The position numbers and the translations under genes are program-made. This document shows positions 21,129-21,509 of a stretch of DNA of 21,509 bases, one piece after another. Each line of letters starts with the position of its first letter. The stretch's first letter is position 1. The stretch comes from a virus: IMG/VR virus record IMGVR_UViG_3300017989_000492, positions 1-21,509 of that record; one strand, given 5' to 3'. The notes under the pieces are model-generated. The model was given only the letters and a program-made list of their open reading frames with translations, was not told the DNA's origin and made no database searches.

Positions 21129-21509
21129 TTAATTTTTGTCGATCAGTATCCAATCAAACGTACATGACGTATCGGACCCTGTGCATTTAACTGTGTATCC
21201 ATCGGTTGCTTTGCTAACCACGTAGATGCTGCCAACATTAAGCGGATCAGCCGTTGGTGTAATTGTTACCATATAGGTGGTCCCTGTCAGAGTCGCACCG
21301 ATTGAAATGGCCACGCCGGTTGTGCTGTTAAATGTGCCGCTTCCAGCATATACGCCTAATGCCGCTTGGGCTTGGGCAGTGGTTTGAGTGATAAGCCCTT
21401 TTGATCCATCTGTAAAAACGGGCAATGACGCTGATACACCTGACAACGTCACCCCAACAAACTCCGGTGTATCAGTCGTCTCCAGGTCCTGGTCCATAGC
21501 ATAGACTTC
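21129..21509 (-). CDS. C-terminal part of a fibre-like structural protein (continues past the right edge)
   Basis: The frame is open to the last base of the window; an inner ATG sits at 21497, but the upstream codons (E V Y A) are also open, so the gene may begin outside. It contains LETTDTPEFVGVTLSGVSAS, then LPVFTDGSKGLIT, a repeat style common in phage tail-fibre and tail-spike proteins (TTDSPTFAGLTLSG...). A strand-rich end closes with CTFDWILIDKN. It directly precedes the DGR target gene and probably belongs to the same adsorption apparatus. Confidence 0.6.
   Translation of the reverse strand, partial: EVYAMDQDLETTDTPEFVGVTLSGVSASLPVFTDGSKGLITQTTAQAQAALGVYAGSGTFNSTTGVAISIGATLTGTTYMVTITPTADPLNVGSIYVVSKATDGYTVKCTGSDTSCTFDWILIDKN

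Noticed and set aside
1-21509. CRISPR array, insertion sequence or rRNA
   Set aside because: No regularly spaced repeats, transposase with terminal repeats or rRNA-like sequence was seen.

Overview
This window is phage DNA, most likely from a temperate tailed phage. It carries a T4-like or myovirus-like portal, a prohead protease with scaffold, a tyrosine integrase with an excisionase-like partner, and a recombination module. Its clearest novelty is a complete diversity-generating retroelement (DGR). The attachment site is built from the 3' half of a selenocysteine tRNA gene, so the host must be a bacterium that makes selenoproteins. Mixed GC content, frequent TTG starts and clear Shine-Dalgarno sites fit Desulfobacterota or Clostridia-like hosts, but the sequence does not fix the host.

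Layout. (1) 1-619, minus: a MerR-like regulator overlapping by ATGA the start of a gene that leaves the window and may encode an ADP-ribosyltransferase-like protein. (2) 834-1474, plus: a strong sigma70-type promoter followed by about 600 nt of highly structured non-coding RNA, with a CAU-anticodon tRNA folded inside it. Size, context and the tRNA recall the giant phage RNAs GOLLD and ROOL. (3) 1475-6857, plus: two tiny proteins, a putative single-strand annealing/ssDNA-binding protein ending in an SSB-like DDIPF tail, and an SbcD/SbcC (Mre11/Rad50-type) pair with two small genes between. (4) 6888-7415, minus: an autoregulatory-looking XRE repressor pair with its own promoter and operator. (5) 7536-10588, plus: hypothetical proteins, an HNH homing-endonuclease remnant, an SF2 helicase, an ASCH-domain protein and a small phage protein. 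(6) 10597-12940, plus: a tRNA-like 3' end, a Cys-rich protein, the excisionase, an unknown AT-rich gene, the integrase and attP with arm repeats. (7) 13372-21509, minus: small membrane/lysis-type proteins, protease/scaffold, portal, small proteins, the DGR (reverse transcriptase, template repeat, variable repeat, target protein) and the end of a fibre-like protein.

Plus-strand early and replication genes and minus-strand structural genes converge near 13370. Phage genes lie on both sides of the single att site, so this looks like the attP of a free or circularly assembled phage genome rather than one end of an integrated prophage.

In the DGR, the reverse transcriptase would copy the template repeat (19486-19616) with errors at adenines and write the product into the 3' end of the lectin-fold target gene (19708-21117). 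Template and variable repeats are both 131 nt. They differ at 21 template adenines and only 2 other positions, changing 14 amino acids. The target sits directly downstream of a fibre-like gene, so diversified receptor binding is the likely outcome.
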